A stretch of DNA of 64,000 bases from Cristatella mucedo (Eukaryota > Bryozoa > Phylactolaemata > Cristatellidae), in assembly GCA_009760855.2 (NCBI GenBank), contig WPIO01000082.1, positions 122,001 to 186,000 of the forward strand, in the 5' to 3' direction. This document shows positions 23,101 to 32,862 of this stretch, piece by piece. Positions within the stretch are counted from its first letter, which is position 1; each line of letters begins with the position of its first letter. The translations under genes and the position numbers were made by a program. A model generated the notes under the pieces. It was not told where the DNA came from, did not search any database, and saw nothing but the letters and a program-made list of their open reading frames with translations.

Positions 23101-24776
23101 GGGCTCTATTTCTGTTGGCAGCATGACAATGACTCAAAGCACACTGCTATGGCGGTTAAAGAGTTTTTCACAGACCCTGTGAACTACGGCTTCGAGCCAA
23201 TTGAGGTCATGCAGTGGCCAAGCCAAATCTAGGACTTGAAACCAGTAGAACATGCAAGACATCAATGCAATACATCAATTGCCATTAACTACGAACTACA
23301 CCGCCCTCAAAGAACTGCAAACAAGTGAGTTTATTATCCTCATTGATTTACATCATATGTGGTGACTGCTAGTCTGAAATATACCTAACTATCAGACACG
23401 TAATTATCACTTTCTCAAGCAAACAACGGCTCCTGATACTATCAGACAAATACTACCCAATCAGGCCAAGCATAGTACCACCTGCTTTTCGGAATCCAAC
23501 AGTCTACAAATACCTCGTACAAACCTTAAATCCTTTGGAGACCGTGCATTTAGTTCGTATGCTCCCAAAGCCTGGAACTCCCCCCCCCGACCTGCATCAG
23601 AACATCCCCTGACCTAACCACATTTAAAAGGAACTTAAAAACACCTACTTAGGACAGCATTTAGTGGGTCCCTGTGATTCGTCCTTCGCGTGCTGATGCT
23701 TGCTGACACTGTGCATGCTGCCACTAACCACATTTGCATGCTGATCCTGTGCATGTCACACCTAACCATGTTATTCATGTTTGTTTTTCAAGCACGATTT
23801 TACTTACCATTCAATTGCATTTCACTTTGCAGCAAATGTAAAGCGCCTAGAAAGAGATTAAGTTCTCTGAGGGCGCTTTATCAAGTTAATTATTATTATT
23901 ATTATTATTACTGCTGTGCTACTCACTTCCTCGACCGGCCTCCTGACTCAGCTATGCTTCTCTTTCTGTCTGCTGTGTAAGATGAAGTCTGTTGGCTACC
24001 GTCTGTGCAACGACAGCTGCTTAGGCTTTGAGTGGGCTATAAGAAACTCTACAGCATACCCACTTGTCCAAGTGGCATTTTTGAGTCGCCAATCGAGATA
24101 CATTACCTGGCTCTTACGGGATTAACCCTTGGTTATTGCTTACTGTGCAGCAAATTTTTAAGCACATGTATAGACTTACTGCTCTTACGGTGCTATACAA
24201 TGCTTATTAGTTAAACTGTAAATCCGTGTTTAATTGCATGCACTTTCATAAAGAATTGTCATCCCTTATGCATCGATTTCAATAATGTAGCTCTGATGCA
24301 ATATAAACAATGCAAGATGTTCTTGAAATTGACAAACGAGCACTGCAACTGAATATACCTAAACCGATTGCCCATGCTTTGAGGAGAAATTGAATCACAC
24401 ATTGACTACAGCTTACAAAGATGAGATACAGGTATCTACTCATGACCACAAGTACCTTGACAGGGTTTGTATGCAGACTAGCTCAGCAGTGTCCCAGACA
24501 CTCAGCAGTGCGTCGGCACTTCCAGTTGCAAAATATTTTCCAGTCGGATCAAACTTTATGCAGATACAGTTTGCAGGATGTGCATTCAGAACATATGCCA
24601 CCTTAAGGTCGGGATATCTACAAAAACATGCAGCAGTTACAATCACACTTGTTCAAGTTCTCACATTGACCAGAACAGGTTATTAAAATGGCAGCAGCTG
24701 CATACTATACATAAAAAAGCTAGATAATACAAAAAATATGGAGCCAATACGAGCAGTTCTAATGATTGATTGTCAC

Positions 24777-24833
<57 letters not shown>

Positions 24834-27800
24834 GGAGATTTTCAGATGGCCGTTCTTGATGCAGGCCAAGGATAATACGGGTGACCAATGGTTGGGTGCC
24901 CCTGGTAATGATACAGTAGTCAGGTCAACAAGAGTTGCCACGCTGTTTGAACAAAAAATTGCAACGACTGATCGTGGCTAGATCCCCTCATGGAAATACG
25001 AGTCACACTTGGGCACCGAACACAAGCTAGATATTTAAAAGTTGGCGATGCAAGGCCTGCCTAGGCAAGCCACAGGTGCCAACTTCTGCAAACAGATTTA
25101 CACATGGGCCAAAAATTGTGGCTTCAGCCATGCTAGTAACAGTAATGATACCTAATACACAGCCCATGAACAACAGATGTGCTGGTGTGCTCTAACTAGA
25201 ACTTACAAGTTTCAATATCTAAGTATACAAATAAAAAACTTACAAGAGTGATACGATTGGTTTCCACAAACATGAATACAAATTTTTTTTTAAATGAGCA
25301 TTAATCACAAATTATAACTTTTTCGTTGAGAATTTTAGAGTTGAAAAGACCAATGCTGCTACCTAATGCAGGCACACAGTGCCGACCTACCCAATATTAC
25401 GAGTTACTATTATTTGAGACCCCAAGATGATTGATCAACCCAGTATTAGAGTTATGCTCTACTTATCTTAAGTAATAGCAAAGTACTACTCTTGAAGAGC
25501 CAAATCAGATGCCTTCGATGATAAAAGTTTATGCATTCTGCACAGAGGTCAACTTTCAGTTGAAATATTAAGTTATTAGGAGCATGGAGGTCTATTTTAG
25601 AATCATTAAAGGTGAAACTAAATCAACAATAAAATTAGAATTTTTTGAAGCAGTTTCAAAACCATGCCAGATCTGACGTCGAGGCTTATTATGCTGCCAT
25701 ATAAGAAAGAATTAATCAGCAGAATAACCAGTCTCATTTATAGAGCAGCATCAGAGCCTTCACTCGGATTGGAGTGGTCAACAAGAATTGTCTGTTCGGG
25801 ACTCCAACCAATGAGCTGGTTCGTGAATTCTGAGAGCTGGATTCAAACATAAAAGTATCTGAACGGCTGGGGCAGCCACCAAGACTACTTGCTTGCATTT
25901 TGAGTAAATACATAATGTTGCTGACACCAAAAGCATGAGTCAAATATAATATAATTCATTTGTATAGCACCATAAGAGAACTTAATCTCTATTCAGGCGT
26001 TTAACATATGCCTCCAGGCTTGAGCCCACGACCTCAGCCAGACCTTGGTCTCGCGAGCACCTTAACCGCTGGACCAAACCAGCACGGCAGTTGGAATTTG
26101 AAAAGGCAGCATGTTCCCAAAATTATCACGTATCGCGCCTAATTTATCAAGTCAATATGACGTTGCACCTCCCATACTTCCGAAGACCTGTCGGACCAGT
26201 CCAGGCTTGGAGCTGATTAAACTCTCGCAATCAACGGCTAATCAAGCAAATCTAGACAATCAAAATACTTTAGCATTCATTGGAGGGTATACTACAGGGA
26301 CAAGTCCCGAAGGTGAAGTAAGCTTAACCAAAACACTGAAACCCTAAAATTGATAGAAATACACTTAGCATATCATGTAGAATTACTTTCTATCAAAGCG
26401 ACTGGGAGGCTGGTGTCGTACCTGGTCATCTGCAATATTCGATGAGTATCTTGCAACTCTGGCACACAAAAATGGTATGTTATTTAAGCAAGCTGAAACC
26501 ACTAGGCTGATAATATACAACCAATGGTTCAATCTAGTACACCATTTCCACCACCTTACCTTTTGGATTAAGGCAACAAAATTGAAAGGCACTTGTTTTA
26601 AAAGTTAGTTATGAACTTACTCAACTCGACCCAATCGGATACGGGTGCTTTAAGAAGGATCAAACCATGCAAGCTGCATGAAGACCTTGATGCAACAATT
26701 AACACGTCATAAAAAACCAAACCAAAAAGATAACAGCAGCTACAATAAAGGCCTCCGATAGTAAATCTGCCATTAACATAAAGGTATGACCCTAATCACG
26801 CACATAAAATATCTTGCCAAATCTATCAACACAGCTCAAGGCAGAATACCGATTGCAAAGTGGTATAGAGGCAAAAACCCTACAGTTAAAGCTCAAAACC
26901 AAGTTATTTAAAAAAATGCTGGTGTAAGGCCTGCCATGACTTGCTTCAAAAACCTATGGAGAGTCAAGTTGTAGATTTGTGTATTTCTGCAGGCATCCGT
27001 TATTGCCTGCTGTACATGTTCATATAGCCACTATATTAACAAGGCTGCTGAATATGCACACTTTACTTCTGCTGGCCAAGTTATCTGCTCTAAATAAACA
27101 AAAATAAATACTAGCTGATTAAACAGCCTCTTTTTGCATAGCGACAGAAGAGCTTTTACGGCTATCACCACCACTTGCAGTGACGATAAAGAATCGCCCA
27201 CTGCAGGAATCGAACCCACGACCTCGGGACCGAGGTCGTGAAAGCAACCACCTTACCGCTCTATCCGATGACCCACATCCCCCTAGCCCTTGTCATTCAA
27301 ATACTGTTTGCAGACAGGAGCCATGGCATTATAAGGTTTATAAACTCAAATCCAAAAGTAGTTGGATGGCTGCGGGTGCTGCCATGCCACATGAGGACCA
27401 TAGATGATAGCTACTGACTGGGTGGCCGTCAGTGTGTTACACATTTACAGTATACCTTTCCTCGTTCGATACGGATAGGTAAGTTCTACTTGCCTTATTA
27501 GTTGTTCTCTGTTGGGTAAACCCATGGCATATTCCCACGAAGCAGTAAAAAACATTCCGGCTGTAATAACTTACCAGGTTTCATGCAACAAGCTGTGAGC
27601 ACTAACAGATGCTTAATTACCACCTTTATAACATAGATGCAATCGTCATCATATAAAGTGTCATCAGAAAGGGTTGAGGTTGGGATCGAATGTGCATGCC
27701 TTTCAAACATTTGCCGGTCAAACGTCCTTGAACTTCATATTACACCATCATGGACATGTATAGCAAAACCTATCCACCCGAAATCCAACATGAACTACTC

Positions 27801-30800
27801 TAGTGATGTCCAAGCAGGGCTGAACTAAATTTCAGTGATCCAGTAGTATTGGCCGAGTTCTGAATTTACAAGGCACAAAGCAACATTGTAAATGAAGCTG
27901 ATTTACAGACACAAGCATGTCTTTAAAGATATGTAAAGTGCCAATAAAAAGATTAGGTTCTGAGGGTGCTTGTTATGCAAATGTATTATTATTACCTCAG
28001 CAGGCTAAAAACATGTATCTCGATGTAACAAGGTTTAACAAGTTAGGACGCAAGTCGCACACGATGCTGACATCGGTCAATTTGCTATTTGCAGTGCACT
28101 GCTTCAGGTTAACTTCAAGTTACACAAGGTTTGGCTTAACATTTTAGTGCTTTTTATGCGATATCAAAAACTTCAGATCGCATTTTAATGATTGTCTTTT
28201 GAACGGTACCTAAAATAAATATCCGATTGTTAGACCAATCTTGTATTTTCTCCAACATTAACCCTTGGGAAACTATTTAGTGTTTCCTGTGCTCCACTTA
28301 TCTGTTTCAGTTATATTGATGCTGTTGGTTATTTGCTGTAAGCTTGCCTTTTGGTAAATATGCAAAAGTTGTGACAGGTGATACTGTCATAAGGCTGTAT
28401 GCCTATGATGCACCATATTAGGGACTTTGTGGGTTATTAGGCATATTAAGGACTTTGTGGGTGATACAAGTTGACATTCATTAACTTATCCAGATTACAT
28501 ATGCCGTGCAACCTCTAAAAATCAGTTGACAAATGGTACAGCTGACACTCAGTAGCACTTCTCACTGTTCAGCAAGATTACATGAAATCTAAACACGATG
28601 TTCAAAATACACCATTCGAAAGTCTTGGAGAGCTTGTTACAAGTACCTGAAAGTCAGGCCAGGACAACGAGGAATCTTAAGACCATTGCAAAAATACTTA
28701 ACCTTACAACCAGGCTGACCAACAATGCTTACAATGTAATCAGGTCACCACCACAATACAAAGTGTACAGAGGCCAAAGGACAAACACACAAAATATTTA
28801 TTGGACTGAACTACTTACGTCAGAATGTGAATCGTTCCTTGTCCACTAGTAAGAAAGAACAAGTCACCTTGCTTGTTCCACGATATCTCGTTAACTTCAA
28901 ACTTGAACTTCTCATCCATCCTCGGTTTCCCAGCCCGAACATCGATGAAAGTGACAAGGTCGTCTTTGTTACCAACAGCTATAGTGTTGGCGTCTGGTGA
29001 CCAGCACATGTTGATATTTTCCCCTAATCATTTCATTGTTAGCAAGAGCAAAGTAATCAATGAAAGTAAAATGACGAGCGGGCACTAAAACTTCGTACGG
29101 GCAGCCTACGGAAGAACTAGCATAAGCTATATTGACCAAACAGCCAAGTAATCTATAGGGCAGGATGAAAACAAACGGTGTCAATCTGCACAACAAATAT
29201 GGCAGGCTGAACCAAAATGGCACATAAGACAGCCCGACTCAAGCACAGGGGCATCACTGGGCTGCCTCTGGCTGCCTCCACTGAAACAAAAAGCAAAACA
29301 AATTTTGTCTGATACGAGTCATGTAACGACCAGGAGACTAACCTTTCGTGGGAATCGTAACGAGTGACCTCGTGCTTCTAGCATCCCATAAACGCACCGA
29401 CTTGTCTCCACTTGCTGATGCTAACTGATCAGGATTCTTTGGGTGCCAGCAGAGCTGGTCAACACTATCCGTATGACCCCGGAGATTTGTGTCTTTGCTC
29501 TGAAATCGAAATCACACTCATGAGTTGCATATGGAGTGCAACATTTTCCCGCAGACAGCTACTGACAACAAATGTGCTAATAATGAACACGGTACAAGCA
29601 CATATGCTCAGGTCGAACGACACTCGAACCAGAACAAGTTGTGTAGGGTCAGTCATTCCTACCTGATGCATGAATCTCCATCTGTAACTCCACAAAGACT
29701 ATGTGGGTGTTAGGCAAGAGAGTTTTGTATAGTGCACTCATAGCCTAAGTGGGTTTAGTTACAAATTCGGTAGCCAACAGACTTCATCTCACACAACAAA
29801 GAGAAAATGAAAAGCATGAAAAGCTGAAATGAAAGCATAGCTGAATCAGGAGCAGTTGAGGTTGTGAGAAGCATGGAAGTAGCAGTTTAGGACGGCAGGA
29901 AAGTATTGCCATAGTGGGCAGCAGGACAATAGTTGCTTCATAAGAATTGTGGGAGTGAGTTCAACAGTCAAGAACATACAGATCAAAACCCCTGTCGCCA
30001 ACGGTCTTTAAACCTCTAATTGATTAATTAATGTGCTTGATTCAAGAATTAACCTCTTCCTGAGACACTTAGTTGTATGTCGCACTGCTGTACGAATGGG
30101 TTTTGAATACAAGTCTGGTTGGGCATACAGCCATTAAGATTATTGATCGTTTCAAATCAAACTAATAGGAAAATAAAAAGATTCCATGACTAACCCAAGT
30201 ACAGCAATATTTGCATCCCTCAACATAGGAACCACACCCATGAAGATAAAATTTGCAAAACTAACGAAATATTCATAGCCGTTTTTCTACATGCTTGAAG
30301 CTGATTGTTAATGCACATAGAACTAGGATCGACTGTCTGCCATTTCTTGACGACGGATCGATGAGAAGAAAACTGGGATAATTTGTAATACTACCCCACT
30401 CACTAACTGGATTTCTATATGGTGAGTTCAAAAAGCTGTGAAACACGAGCTGATGGTTGATAGATGCATGATAGCTGGCTTAGACCTTTGCAGTGGGTTA
30501 CCAAGATAACGGCTCCTTTTTATTTGCTCACTTGGTGAGTGAGAAGTGCTGTCACTTACCTTCTACATGAGTGCATGCAAAAGGCCCAGATAGACATGGT
30601 GGACATGCAAGTAGAGCCACAGAGTGAACGATTTCAAGGAATTTTCAAGACAATTGGTTTTGTAAAATGTTTGATGTACTTGCTGACCTTCGAAAATGTG
30701 TATAATGATTGATGAAGTTTGACTGCGCCTGGGAAGCTAGTCCTTAATAGTGTTAAAAACTGAAGTTCTGGCTAATGTTTATGTTATTATCAGATGAGAA

Positions 30801-32769
30801 TGAGAATGGCTGTTGCTTTGCCGGCATTTCATTCGAAAAGTCTTTACCTGCCACATTTAATGTTTTAACAAATGAGATTGATGTGCTCACTTTTTGTGAC
30901 AAGCTAACAACTGCCAATCCTTCTGACACACATTGTCACAGAAAAGCAAATGTACAAGCATTGTATGAATTGCTATTTGGTGATGCAAGCATAAACGTGT
31001 AAGCATAACATTTTCCATTAAGGAAAAAGGCTATGCTGATAGCAACACCTATACTAAACATACCAAGACATTTGCACAGCAATAAAGTAGCTAACATAAC
31101 CAAGAGATGGGAATGTAGAGGTATTGGCTGCATCACTGACACTATATGCAGTGATTTTGAAAAATAACGATTTCCAATGGAAGAACACACGTGGCATTCT
31201 CAAGACTTTAAGTGCTACCTAACAAAAAATGCTGGATGGTCATCTTAAGATAATAGCAACACCCTGTATAAAGTAACTGAACATGGCAATAGCTGGTTTG
31301 CACATGCACATAGTACTACATACATTGGACACATATCTATGCACATATTTAGTACTAAATATATCTACATATTCAGTACTAAATATATCTAGACACACAC
31401 AAACACACTTATTTATATATGTGTGTATGTATGTTAGTATACACATATATGAACGGTGCCTTAATAAAATAATGTATAGGATGTTGCCAGTTCATTAAGT
31501 TCTCAAATATAAACCGGACCTACCATAAACAAAACTAAAGCCCGAGCCACTATCACGAACATGCTAGCAACCAGCACAAAACAAGAATGAGAAGAACCTT
31601 GGATTTACAGGTCTTTGGAAGTCCGGCCTCTACCACAGTAACCTAATAGACATTGAGGCCTATAAAGAATGAGAGAGCCAGCAAGTCTAATCAAGGTGAT
31701 GGTGCTTTTGTTTAGGTTAAAAATAGAGTTCTGGGTATACTCACAAACCAAAGCATTCGCAGGCCACGACGTTACCAATGGAAAACAAAAACATGGTTTA
31801 AGATATGGTATAAGGCATGGTATATTGTTTAACTATACCTCGTATAAACCTCAAATCCTTTGGAGACCGTGCCTTTAGTTCGCATGCTCCCAAAGAATGG
31901 AACTCACTCCCGACTTGCGTCACATCTCCTGACTAGTCCACACTTAAACAGAAACCACAAGCACATCTATTTATCCCAGTATTTATTGGGTTCCTGAGAT
32001 TCGTCCTTTATGTGCTTAAGCGTGCTGACACTGTGCATGCTGCCACTAACCATATTTGCATGCTGACCCTGTCACCCCTAACCATGTTATTCGTTGTTTA
32101 TTGAGCACGCTGCCACAAACCATCCGATCGTGCTTCCTTCGCAGCAAATTTAAAGTGCCTAGAAAGAGATTGAGTTCTCTGTGGGCGCTATTGAATGTAT
32201 TATTATTATCAAGACGTCTTAACTGTCCATGCGTGCAGCATAACAGAGACAGCCGGTTCATGGGACGCCAAATGGCAAGTGATGTCCAAGACATACGAAA
32301 GTTAGATTATCTACTAGGAAAGTGACCACGTCGCAAGTAACAAAAAAGAAAGGCTCGAAGGGCTTCATTCGAACCATCTGCCATTGCAAGCCCGCGGTAT
32401 TCTTTCAACGCCACCGCCTATGCTGGTTTCAGCGGCAGCATCCGATGAGGAGCTAGTGTTTGCGGTTACGATTAATAAATAGTCAGGTGAAAATTTGGAG
32501 ACCCACAGCAGCACGTTGGTTTGCCAATGTTTCAAGATATTCGAAGCTCGACAGCCTGCGGCCAGCAGCCTGCAGCGCGCGTGCCTTATTACCAGCTTGT
32601 CTTTATCCAAGGAAAATATCCCAACGGTCTTATCTAGCGAACCCGACGCAAGACGCCTTCCGTCACAACTCCAGGCTACAGAGTGCACCTTGGACTGATG
32701 CGCCTGAACCTCTTTAACCCGCGAATTAGTAAGGAAGTACTTCCTCTGCTCGGCAGCGGACGGCGCCAT
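13951..32769 (-). CDS. THOC3: THO complex subunit 3 (THOC3/TEX1-like), WD40 protein, six exons, complete
   Basis: Six minus-strand segments, all bounded by AG acceptors and GT donors, join without a frame break: 32593-32769, 29343-29499, 28819-29023, 24456-24617, 15453-15553 and 13951-14111. They total 963 nt, or 320 residues plus stop. The start is ATG at 32769-32767 (ctcATGgcg), and the product begins [12 protein letters not shown]. Diagnostic THOC3 stretches are '[18 protein letters not shown]' (exon 1), '[14 protein letters not shown]' and '[11 protein letters not shown]' (exon 2), '[11 protein letters not shown]' and '[10 protein letters not shown]' (exon 3), '[14 protein letters not shown]' and '[14 protein letters not shown]' (exon 4), and '[10 protein letters not shown]' (exon 6). 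These are WD40 blades of a beta-propeller. From family knowledge, THOC3 is part of the nuclear THO core of TREX, coupling transcription to mRNA processing and export. It is slightly shorter than the vertebrate protein, mainly at the N-terminus. The introns are full of transposon debris, but the reading frame is undamaged, so I regard it as functional. Confidence 0.95.
14112..15452 (-). other. THOC3 intron 5
   Basis: 1.3 kb intron. It contains a LINE/SINE 3' tail on the minus strand (about 14640-14705) and a SINE family A fragment on the plus strand (14898-14985). Nothing else is recognised. Confidence 0.8.
14898..14985 (+). mobile_element. SINE family A, 3' half
   Basis: The B-box-side 'CATGGGCTTGAGCCC' is followed by the hairpin module ('CAGAGATTTAAGTTCTCTTA') and a short AT-rich tail. 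Confidence 0.6.
15453..15553 (-). CDS. THOC3: THOC3 exon 5
   Basis: 101 nt, acceptor 'tttgtag', donor 'GTATGGG', phase 2 to phase 1. It encodes [20 protein letters not shown], then [14 protein letters not shown] plus one base. It is easily missed because no long open frame covers it. Confidence 0.93.
15854..15912. mobile_element. Short hAT (SPIN-like) terminal fragment with 8-bp flanking repeats
   Basis: Begins with CAGTGGTTCTCAACCTTCCT, the same terminal sequence that ends the SPIN-like element at 33035 (in reverse complement). It is flanked by CCCTACAT at 15846-15853 and again at 15913-15920, the 8-bp length typical of hAT target-site duplications. The right end lacks a recognisable terminal inverted repeat, so this would be a strongly deleted or end-mutated copy. 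Confidence 0.5.
16790..16975 (-). mobile_element. tRNA-derived SINE, family B
   Basis: The minus-strand tRNA-like head has B-box 'GGGATCGATTCCTG' and a perfect palindrome ACGACCTCGG/CCGAGGTCGT just 5' of it. The body is shared with 27070-27285, including 'ATCGTCACTGCAAGTGGTG', and the tail is AT-rich. Confidence 0.8.
17025..18215 (-). mobile_element. LINE family A, 3' part of ORF2 plus 3'UTR, decayed
   Basis: Minus-strand frames encode the C-terminal half of the reverse-transcriptase protein: '[18 protein letters not shown]', '[20 protein letters not shown]', '[20 protein letters not shown]', then the 3'UTR with hairpin module and an ATT-rich end at about 17025. Frames are broken in several places. 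It sits head to head with the plus-strand LINE at 18481. Confidence 0.88.
18481..20625 (+). mobile_element. LINE family A, endonuclease ORF intact, reverse transcriptase decayed
   Basis: An uninterrupted 500-codon frame (18481-19983; first ATG at 18547) carries an apurinic-type endonuclease: the 'LWNPRS' Asn block, 'LTETWL' (catalytic Glu), 'VYRPPG', 'MGDFNVH', 'LDQIFS' and 'SDHM'. All catalytic blocks of the EEP fold are present. After the stop at 19983 the sequence continues as reverse transcriptase with frameshifts and stops: the 'VRPLLKKAT' region near 20190, an '[19 protein letters not shown]' block near 20410 and '[15 protein letters not shown]'-like sequence near 20510. The RT is therefore dead and the copy truncated. 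Confidence 0.88.
20626..20990 (-). mobile_element. LINE 3' tail plus adjacent reverse-transcriptase scrap
   Basis: 20630-20705 is a minus-strand copy of the hairpin module ('GAGAACTCAATCTCTTTCTA') with (ATT)n-type start. Just beyond it, 20711-20780 read on the minus strand gives '[20 protein letters not shown]', a piece of the same RT block seen at 20400 in the neighbour. Probably a heavily deleted copy. Confidence 0.6.
21175..21310 (-). mobile_element. SINE family A (tRNA head plus LINE-like tail)
   Basis: On the minus strand a decayed tRNA-like head (21240-21310) is followed by the hairpin module (21190-21225) and the tail 'ATACAAATGAATTATATAT'. Same structure as 25940-26095. Confidence 0.7.
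21500..22104 (+). mobile_element. LINE family B, 3' end fragment
   Basis: 21526-21732 encodes '[20 protein letters not shown]' followed by 'RLWNSLP', then a stop and continuing 3' sequence shared with 29690-30010 and 36030-36480 (minus) and 23912-24200. It ends with a version of the hairpin module ('AGAGGGTTCTCTGAGGGCAC') and (ATT)n. The coding part differs from family A although the tail is shared. Confidence 0.75.
22420..23290 (+). mobile_element. Tc1/mariner-type transposase relic
   Basis: Across three shifted frames one can read an N-terminal helix-turn-helix ('[17 protein letters not shown]'), 'PRSGC', the catalytic-region pattern '[11 protein letters not shown]' (near 22855; DES as in the Tc1 DD(34)E core), '[12 protein letters not shown]', '[14 protein letters not shown]', '[10 protein letters not shown]' (second Asp) and 'EVMQWPSQI', where the Tc1 consensus runs on to SPDLNPIE. 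The DNA carries many stops and frameshifts, so it is non-functional. I did not find the terminal inverted repeats. Confidence 0.85.
23450..23911 (+). mobile_element. LINE family A, 3' end
   Basis: Very similar to 1-485: ORF2 C-terminus ('[20 protein letters not shown]'-like), 3'UTR, hairpin module at 23848-23880 and an (ATT)n tail to 23911. Confidence 0.85.
23912..24200 (+). mobile_element. LINE family B, 3' end fragment
   Basis: Begins inside the family B 3' coding region (CYFATHYL...PDSAMLL-like) directly after the (ATT)n of the preceding LINE A, and shares 'GATGAAGTCTGTTGGCTACC' with 21870 and 36160. Confidence 0.65.
24456..24617 (-). CDS. THOC3: THOC3 exon 4
   Basis: 162 nt, acceptor 'tttttgtag', donor 'GTACTTG', phase 2 to phase 2. 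It encodes [20 protein letters not shown] to QTLS plus two bases of Arg. Confidence 0.94.
24780..24830. repeat. (AG)n microsatellite
   Basis: About 25 uninterrupted AG units inside THOC3 intron 3. The Arg/Glu repeat frames over it are artefacts. Confidence 0.97.
25940..26095 (-). mobile_element. SINE family A, best-preserved copy
   Basis: Minus strand: head 'GCTGGTTTGGTCCAGCGGTT' (A-box side), B-box side 'GTGGGCTCAAGCCTGG', then 'CGCCTGAATAGAGATTAAGT', 'TCTCTTATGGTGCTATACAA' and an AT-rich tail. The second half aligns with the 3' end of LINE family A. It is a tRNA-headed SINE with a LINE-derived tail. Confidence 0.85.
27070..27285 (-). mobile_element. tRNA-derived SINE, family B
   Basis: Best SINE B copy. 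The minus-strand head contains 'GGATAGAGCGGTAAGGTGG', palindrome ACGACCTCGG/CCGAGGTCGT, and B-box 'GGGTTCGATTCCTGC'. The body runs to an AT-rich tail at about 27070. Homologous over its whole length to 16790-16975. Confidence 0.85.
27925..27990 (+). mobile_element. LINE/SINE 3' tail fragment
   Basis: 'AAGTGCCAATAAAAAGATTA', then 'GGTTCTGAGGGTGCTTGTTA' and (ATT)n: a decayed copy of the shared 3' module with no body attached. Confidence 0.55.
28819..29023 (-). CDS. THOC3: THOC3 exon 3
   Basis: 205 nt, acceptor 'gattag', donor 'GTAAGTAG', phase 1 to phase 2. It encodes [19 protein letters not shown] onward to the IHIL end of the blade. The intron between exons 2 and 3 is about 320 bp, the shortest in the gene. 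Confidence 0.94.
29343..29499 (-). CDS. THOC3: THOC3 exon 2
   Basis: 157 nt, acceptor 'gatttcag', donor 'GTTAGTC', ending in phase 1. It encodes the second WD repeat, from SKDTNLRGH to PTK plus the first base of Gly. Confidence 0.93.
29690..30020 (-). mobile_element. LINE family B, 3' fragment
   Basis: Minus-strand match to 36040-36400 and, in reverse complement, to 21690-21990. It includes the 'AACGGTCTTTAAACC' (plus-strand reading) equivalent of the KTVGDRS codons. Confidence 0.65.
31836..32209 (+). mobile_element. LINE family A, 3' end
   Basis: Begins in the ORF2 C-terminus ('[13 protein letters not shown]' in a shifted frame) and ends with the hairpin module at 32157-32190 and (ATT)n. 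It lies in THOC3 intron 1, antisense to the gene. Confidence 0.8.
32593..32769 (-). CDS. THOC3: THOC3 exon 1
   Basis: 59 codons from ATG to CTG, then donor GTAATAAG (phase 0). It holds the first WD40 blade. An upstream in-frame GTG is not needed: the ATG at 32769 has a favourable +4 G. Confidence 0.93.
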
Positions 32770-32862
32770 GAGCAATACGAGCTGTCCAATCACAATGCAA
32801 ATGTCGTGCTGCGGGTCTTACGGAAACCGGAACTGGCATCACTTCCGTAAGCTAGTAAGTCG

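Larger units (their letters stand above)
15554..24455 (-). other. THOC3 intron 4 (8.9 kb, transposon-rich)
   Basis: The largest THOC3 intron. It holds, in order of coordinate, a short hAT end with flanking 8-bp repeats (15846-15920), SINE B, a minus-strand LINE, a plus-strand LINE with intact endonuclease region, LINE tails, a SINE A, a LINE family B fragment, a Tc1 relic and two further LINE ends. These are listed separately. Confidence 0.85.
24618..28818 (-). other. THOC3 intron 3 (4.2 kb)
   Basis: Contains an (AG)n tract (24780-24830), SINE A (25940-26095), SINE B (27070-27285) and a LINE-type tail on the plus strand at about 27930-27990. The remainder is AT-rich and unassigned. Confidence 0.8.
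29500..32592 (-). other. THOC3 intron 1 (3.1 kb)
   Basis: Holds a LINE family B fragment (29690-30020, minus) and a LINE family A 3' end (31836-32209, plus). The stretch 30020-31830 is AT-rich with simple ATAT/CACA patches near 31310-31450 and no recognisable gene. Confidence 0.8.

Noticed and set aside
27219-27285. Possible functional tRNA genes at SINE heads (also 16900-16975, 26020-26095, 60680-60760)
   Set aside because: The cloverleaf is degenerate, the heads continue into shared SINE bodies and tails, and several copies exist.
28380-28470. Short direct repeat ('GGACTTTGTGGGT' twice)
   Set aside because: A two-copy short duplication without further structure. Not a CRISPR array or a satellite.
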